Shown: one piece after another, positions 24,398-27,485 of the stretch
How the letters are laid out: every line of letters starts with the position of its first letter
Position numbering within the stretch: position 1 is the stretch's first letter
Assembly: GCA_051867815.1 (NCBI GenBank)
Contig: JBJDZD010000132.1
Location: 1 to 27,485, forward strand
Direction of reading: 5' to 3'
Length of the DNA stretch: 27,485 bases
Origin: CAG-390 sp051867815
GTDB taxonomy: Bacteria; Bacillota; Clostridia; Oscillospirales; CAG-272
The notes under the pieces: generated by a model
The model's input: the letters and a program-made list of their open reading frames with translations, nothing else
Told to the model about the DNA's origin: nothing
Databases searched by the model: none
Made by a program: the position numbers and the translations under genes

Positions 24398-25708
24398 TCA
24401 AATTTCTCGCAAATATGTTCCGCCGGGTATGGAGGTTATATAGCCGGAGACCTCCAAAAGCGAGATGTGTCCGACAAGCTCGCCCGGTGTGAGATTGAAC
24501 CTTGCGAAGAAATCCGCCGTTACGGGAACTCCGACGGGCATCGACTCGTAAATATCACGCATCATTCCCTCCGGAAGGGGCGGTAGGGACGGCTTTTTCG
24601 GCTCGGGCGCAGGCGTTGCGGTACGTTTCGATGCTTTTTGCGATGCCTGCTTTTGAGGCGATGCCGTTCTTTTCGGCCGGGTCGGCTCCGCTTCCAGCCT
24701 GCCGATATCGTCTCTTTGTGCCGGCTCGCTTACATACGACGCCGGAGCGACGCCGTAGGAGCGCAGAACCCCGACATCAAGGTCGGACTCAAGCTCCGCC
24801 TCGGCAAGTCTTTCAAGGTCAAGCCCGGAGGTATCGTAAACTCCGAGGATATCCCTTGCCGAAAGCGCAACGCGAGCGCCGTCGCGAATGAGGACGTTCG
24901 TGCCGAGAGCGTTGCTGACACCGACGTTTCCTGGAATCGCAAAGATATCCCTGCCCTGGCGTATTGCCTCACGGGCTGTCAGCATCGAGCCGCTGTTGGT
25001 GTTACCCTCGATAACAAGCGTTGCGCGCGCAAGACCGCTGATTATTCTGTTCCGCAAAGGGAAATTGCCGCTCATCGGTGGCGTTCCCGGCGCAAATTCG
25101 GTAATCAGCGCGCCGCGTTCCGCAATAACACCCATGAGTGTCCGATGTGCGGCAGGGTAGACCTTATCAAGTCCGCAACCGAGAACGGCTACGGTGTCGC
25201 CGCGCGCCTCAAGTGCACCGACGGCCGCCACACCGTCTATTCCGAGAGCCATGCCGCTGACTATGGCAGCACCTGCCGCGGCAAGCTCATATGATATCTT
25301 ATACGCCATTCTCATGCCGTATTCACTCATGTTGCGAGTTCCGACGACGGCAGTCGAATATTCGTTGTTTGCAAGGTCGAGCGCACCCTTGACGTAAAGG
25401 GCGTACGGGGGATTGGGAATCGTCTCAAGGCGTTCCGGGTAATCGTCATCGCCGCGAACGACCAAGCGGATATCCTTCTTAAGGCAAAAATCTGCCGCAG
25501 ACTCGGCGCGTCTGAGATCCTTCGCCGAAAGGCGTTCGATGAGATTCTCGGAAACGCCGATGCGTTCAAGCTCCGCGCAGTCCGCGTGGTAGATGTCGTA
25601 TGCTGTATCGTAATATTCAAAAAGCTTTTCATAAGCCTTCGAGCCTGCCGCAAGACAGGTCGTAAGCCATATCTCGTAAAGAATGCTCTCTTTGTTAAAG
25701 TTGCTCAT
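24398..25708 (-). CDS. dprA: DNA processing protein DprA
   Basis: DprA binds incoming single-stranded DNA during transformation and loads RecA; many species without known competence also keep it. The 436-residue protein has an N-terminal helical region, the Rossmann-like DprA core (VVGTRNMSEYG, SGMALGIDGVAAVGALEARG, VLGCGLDKVYPAAH, LRNRIISGL, GRDIFAIPGNVG), a basic Ala/Pro/Lys-rich linker (about 340-380, around SPQKQASQKASKRTATP), and a C-terminal winged helix that ends GYITSIPGGTYLREI. The ATG at 25708 has AAGGGG upstream; open frame before it runs into the methyltransferase gene. It stands directly before topA. Confidence 0.95.
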   Translation of the reverse strand: MSNFNKESILYEIWLTTCLAAGSKAYEKLFEYYDTAYDIYHADCAELERIGVSENLIERLSAKDLRRAESAADFCLKKDIRLVVRGDDDYPERLETIPNPPYALYVKGALDLANNEYSTAVVGTRNMSEYGMRMAYKISYELAAAGAAIVSGMALGIDGVAAVGALEARGDTVAVLGCGLDKVYPAAHRTLMGVIAERGALITEFAPGTPPMSGNFPLRNRIISGLARATLVIEGNTNSGSMLTAREAIRQGRDIFAIPGNVGVSNALGTNVLIRDGARVALSARDILGVYDTSGLDLERLAEAELESDLDVGVLRSYGVAPASYVSEPAQRDDIGRLEAEPTRPKRTASPQKQASQKASKRTATPAPEPKKPSLPPLPEGMMRDIYESMPVGVPVTADFFARFNLTPGELVGHISLLEVSGYITSIPGGTYLREI

Positions 25709-25727
25709 TTTCTTCCCCTTTTGAAAC

Positions 25728-26555
25728 TTATTTATCCGATATTTTACTCTGCTCCCACATGAACACAGACGCCGCCGTTGCCGCATTCAGCGACTCGACG
25801 CCCCTGCCGGTGTTTATCGGGATAATGACGGACAGGTCGGATGCCGCGACTGCGGATTTGCTCAGCCCGTGGCCCTCGTTGCCTATGAGAATTATATCCT
25901 TGCCAGTAAGAGCCGCCTTGTCAATAGGGACGGACTCACAGTCGAGCGTTGCCGCCAGCACGCGTCTGCCCTTGCAGGAAAGACGGCTGAGTGATGAGGG
26001 CAGATCCTCGCAGAAAAGTATTTCACGCGAGAAGATCGCACCCATTGCTCCGCGGAGCGTTTTCGGATTATATATATCCGCACAATCGGCGGACAGGATA
26101 AGCGTATCCACGCCGAAAGCCGAAGCGGAGCGGATGACCGTGCCGAGGTTCCCCGGGTCACGCAGGGATTCAAAAGCCATTATCCTCTTACACGATGCCG
26201 CAAGTGTCGGAATATCTTCATCGGTGAGAACTTTGTGTATTTTTTCAAGTTTTTTTACAACGGCGATAATGCCGTCGGGAGCCTTTTCCTCGGTGATCTT
26301 AGAGAACACCTCGGGCGACAGAAGAACCGTCCTTGCGCCGCTCTTCTGAGCGTCCTGTAAGTACTTATCGGCCTTGTCCGATGATATGGCAACAAGCTCG
26401 ATCCCGGCTCCGCACGCAACGGCTTCCCTGAATAATTTACAGCCGTCAATGCGGAAAAGACCGCTCTGCTTGCGCTCCTTTTTATCAAGCAAAGCGGCAA
26501 GCTTTACGACCGTCGGATTTTGTCTTGAAATGATGATCTCTCCGTTAAGAGCCAT
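25728..26555 (-). CDS. SpoU/TrmH-family RNA 2'-O-methyltransferase
   Basis: A 275-residue SPOUT-fold methyltransferase. The N-terminal substrate-binding domain carries FRIDGCKLFREAVACG; the catalytic domain has motif 1 SLRDPGNLGTVIRSASAFGV, motif 2 LIGNEGHGLS and motif 3 VESLNAATAASVFMWE, which build the SAM-binding knot. The target is probably a ribose in 23S rRNA or tRNA, but cannot be named from sequence. Its place between rplT and dprA fits a ribosome-linked role. The ribosome binding site is weak (AAGTGGG). A TTTTCACA/TGTGAAAA dyad (26569-26576, 26588-26595) lies in its leader. Confidence 0.92.
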   Translation of the reverse strand: MALNGEIIISRQNPTVVKLAALLDKKERKQSGLFRIDGCKLFREAVACGAGIELVAISSDKADKYLQDAQKSGARTVLLSPEVFSKITEEKAPDGIIAVVKKLEKIHKVLTDEDIPTLAASCKRIMAFESLRDPGNLGTVIRSASAFGVDTLILSADCADIYNPKTLRGAMGAIFSREILFCEDLPSSLSRLSCKGRRVLAATLDCESVPIDKAALTGKDIILIGNEGHGLSKSAVAASDLSVIIPINTGRGVESLNAATAASVFMWEQSKISDK

Positions 26556-26604
26556 GATTATAACCCACTTTTCACATATATTTTTTGTGTGAAAATACCG
26601 AAAC

Positions 26605-26641
26605 AGGGGCTGCCGCGATCAAAAAAACGCATACAGCCCCT
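26605..26641 (-). terminator. Possible weak terminator or leader hairpin after rplT
   Basis: AGGGGCTG (26605-26612) and CAGCCCCT (26634-26641) form an 8-bp stem with a 21-base loop that itself contains a short GCG/CGC pairing. On the minus strand the sequence after the stem is only moderately T-rich, so termination, if any, should be partial and allow read-through to the methyltransferase gene. Confidence 0.4.
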
Positions 26642-26653
26642 ATTAATCAGTGC

Positions 26654-27007
26654 TTAGAGAGCAGCCTTGGCCTTCTCTGCGAGAGCGGCAAAACCTGCCT
26701 TATCACTTACAGCCAGCTCTGCAAGCATCTTGCGGTTAAGCTCGATACCCGACTTCTTAAGTCCGTGCATGAAGGTGGAGTAGTTCATACCGTTGACCTT
26801 AGCCTCAGCCGAGATACGGGTGATCCAAAGGCGACGGAAATCTCTCTTCTTGAGCTTGCGGCCTGCGAAAGCGTAGTTACCGCTCTTCATAACGGCCTGC
26901 TTAGCCATCTTGAAGTGCTTACTCTTGGAACCCCAGTAGCCCTTAGCGGCCTTGAGGACTTTATTTCTTCTCTTGCGCGTCATCATCGCGCCCTTAATTC
27001 TTGCCAT
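26654..27007 (-). CDS. rplT: 50S ribosomal protein L20
   Basis: L20 binds 23S rRNA early in 50S assembly and, in many bacteria, represses its own operon. The 117-residue protein (MARIKGAMMTRKRRNKVLKA ... RRLWITRISAEAKVNGMNYS) has the normal length and the long basic N-terminal extension. AGGAGG lies 8 bases before the ATG; it follows rpmI by 35 bases. Confidence 0.98.
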   Translation of the reverse strand: MARIKGAMMTRKRRNKVLKAAKGYWGSKSKHFKMAKQAVMKSGNYAFAGRKLKKRDFRRLWITRISAEAKVNGMNYSTFMHGLKKSGIELNRKMLAELAVSDKAGFAALAEKAKAAL

Positions 27008-27042
27008 AATTCTTTCCTCCTAAAATTCTTTCCGGTATCCGA

Positions 27043-27237
27043 TTACTTCTGGATGAGCGTGCGGATGTTTGCAGCCATCTTGCCGCATACATACTCGCCG
27101 GTACGAAGATGTCTCTTTCTCTTCTGATCCTTCAAACCGAGCTTGTGACGGTGATGTGAGTGGTTCATCTTGACCTTACCGCTTCCGGTTACCGAGAAAC
27201 GCTTTGCAGAGGCCTTGTGTGTCTTAACTTTTCCCAT
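27043..27237 (-). CDS. rpmI: 50S ribosomal protein L35
   Basis: A 64-residue basic protein of the large subunit: MGKVKTHKASAKRFSVTGSG, then the HSHHRHKLGLK and KRKRHLR segments typical of L35. AGGAG precedes the ATG at 27237. It is the middle gene of infC-rpmI-rplT. Confidence 0.97.
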   Translation of the reverse strand: MGKVKTHKASAKRFSVTGSGKVKMNHSHHRHKLGLKDQKRKRHLRTGEYVCGKMAANIRTLIQK

Positions 27238-27273
27238 AATGTTTTATCTCCTGTATAAATTATTTTCTATTTC

Positions 27274-27303
27274 GGCTTTCGCCTTTAATCCGCACGGTGC
27301 GGA
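27274..27303 (-). other. Two small hairpins between infC and rpmI
   Basis: TCCGCA/TGCGGA (27289-27294 with 27298-27303) and GGC-GAAA-GCC on the minus strand (27283-27274, a GNRA-type tetraloop) stand side by side in the 74-base gap. Neither has a U-run. They may set the mRNA processing or relative expression of infC and rpmI; function unproven. Confidence 0.4.
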
Positions 27304-27311
27304 ATGATTGC

Positions 27312-27485
27312 TTATTTCTTAACGGGGTTGACTATCATAGTCATGAGTCTGCCTTCGAGGTTGGGTGTCTTATCGACGGTGCCGGCCTCTTTAACGGCAT
27401 CACGGAAGCGCTCAAGAAGCTCCTTGCCTATCTCCTGATGACTCATTTCACGTCCGCGGAAGCGCAATACGACCTTGACCTTATT
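27312..27485 (-). CDS. infC: Translation initiation factor IF-3, C-terminal end (5' part outside window)
   Basis: The last 57 codons are present. I translated NKVKVVLRFRGREMSHQEIG, then ELLERFRDAV and LEGRLMTMIVNP, ending VKK, which matches the C-terminal domain of IF3; this domain binds the 30S platform and monitors the start codon. It is followed by rpmI and rplT in the standard order. Confidence 0.96.
   Translation of the reverse strand, partial: NKVKVVLRFRGREMSHQEIGKELLERFRDAVKEAGTVDKTPNLEGRLMTMIVNPVKK

Noticed and set aside
26558..26563. A perfect TATAAT on the minus strand just before the methyltransferase ATG
   Set aside because: It would place the transcription start inside the coding region and has no fitting -35; most likely chance.
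1..27485. Horizontal transfer or a mobile element
   Set aside because: No transposase, integrase, tRNA border, phage or toxin-antitoxin gene; gene order and function are housekeeping throughout.

Overview
This window reads as a stretch of chromosome from a member of the Clostridia (Bacillota), probably an uncultured gut-type lineage. The evidence is gene order (hrcA-grpE-dnaK behind a CIRCE operator; dprA-topA-trmFO; plsX-rnc-smc-ftsY; infC-rpmI-rplT), strong AGGAGG-type ribosome binding sites, several near-consensus sigma-A promoters, and a two-domain HrcA/CIRCE heat-shock system. Placement below class is inference. Every convincing gene lies on the minus strand, as expected for housekeeping genes on a leading strand, so transcription runs from the high coordinates to the low ones. 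I see no rRNA, tRNA, CRISPR array, insertion sequence, integrase or prophage gene.

Layout in order of transcription. (1) 27485-26654: the end of infC, then rpmI and rplT. (2) 26555-24398: a SpoU/TrmH-family RNA methyltransferase and dprA. (3) 24388-18748: a consensus promoter drives topA, followed by trmFO, plsX and rnc, ending in a hairpin terminator. (4) 18747-18522: a spacer carrying a composite palindromic repeat. (5) 18521-6818: a tightly packed run of a radical SAM protein, smc, ftsY, rdgB, yhbY, nadD, yqeK, an LCP-family cell-wall ligase, rsfS and leuS, many overlapping by 4-14 bases. (6) 6758-5513: three single-gene units, each with its own promoter: rpsU, a small two-helix membrane protein of unknown function, and a HIT-family hydrolase. 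(7) 5488-3624: a membrane-anchored surface protein with Ig-like modules and a transglutaminase-like domain. (8) 3537-1: the heat-shock operon hrcA-grpE-dnaK with a CIRCE operator; dnaK runs off the window.

The genes cover translation (IF3, L35, L20, S21, LeuRS, RsfS, YhbY, TrmFO, SpoU), chromosome handling (TopA, SMC, DprA), membrane biogenesis (PlsX, FtsY), NAD synthesis and nucleotide clean-up (NadD, YqeK, RdgB, HIT), envelope assembly (LCP) and protein folding (GrpE, DnaK).

I found no clearly new multi-gene system. The most striking single observation is that topoisomerase I ends in DDDIPF after a proline-rich, disordered-looking linker. That is the same acidic tip that single-stranded DNA-binding protein (SSB) uses to recruit repair and replication enzymes. 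Next in interest are a palindromic element present in both the hrcA leader and the rnc/radical-SAM spacer, a 13-bp perfect dyad bracketing the hrcA promoter and CIRCE, the missing acpP between plsX and rnc, and an unassigned 82-residue membrane protein with a strong private promoter.
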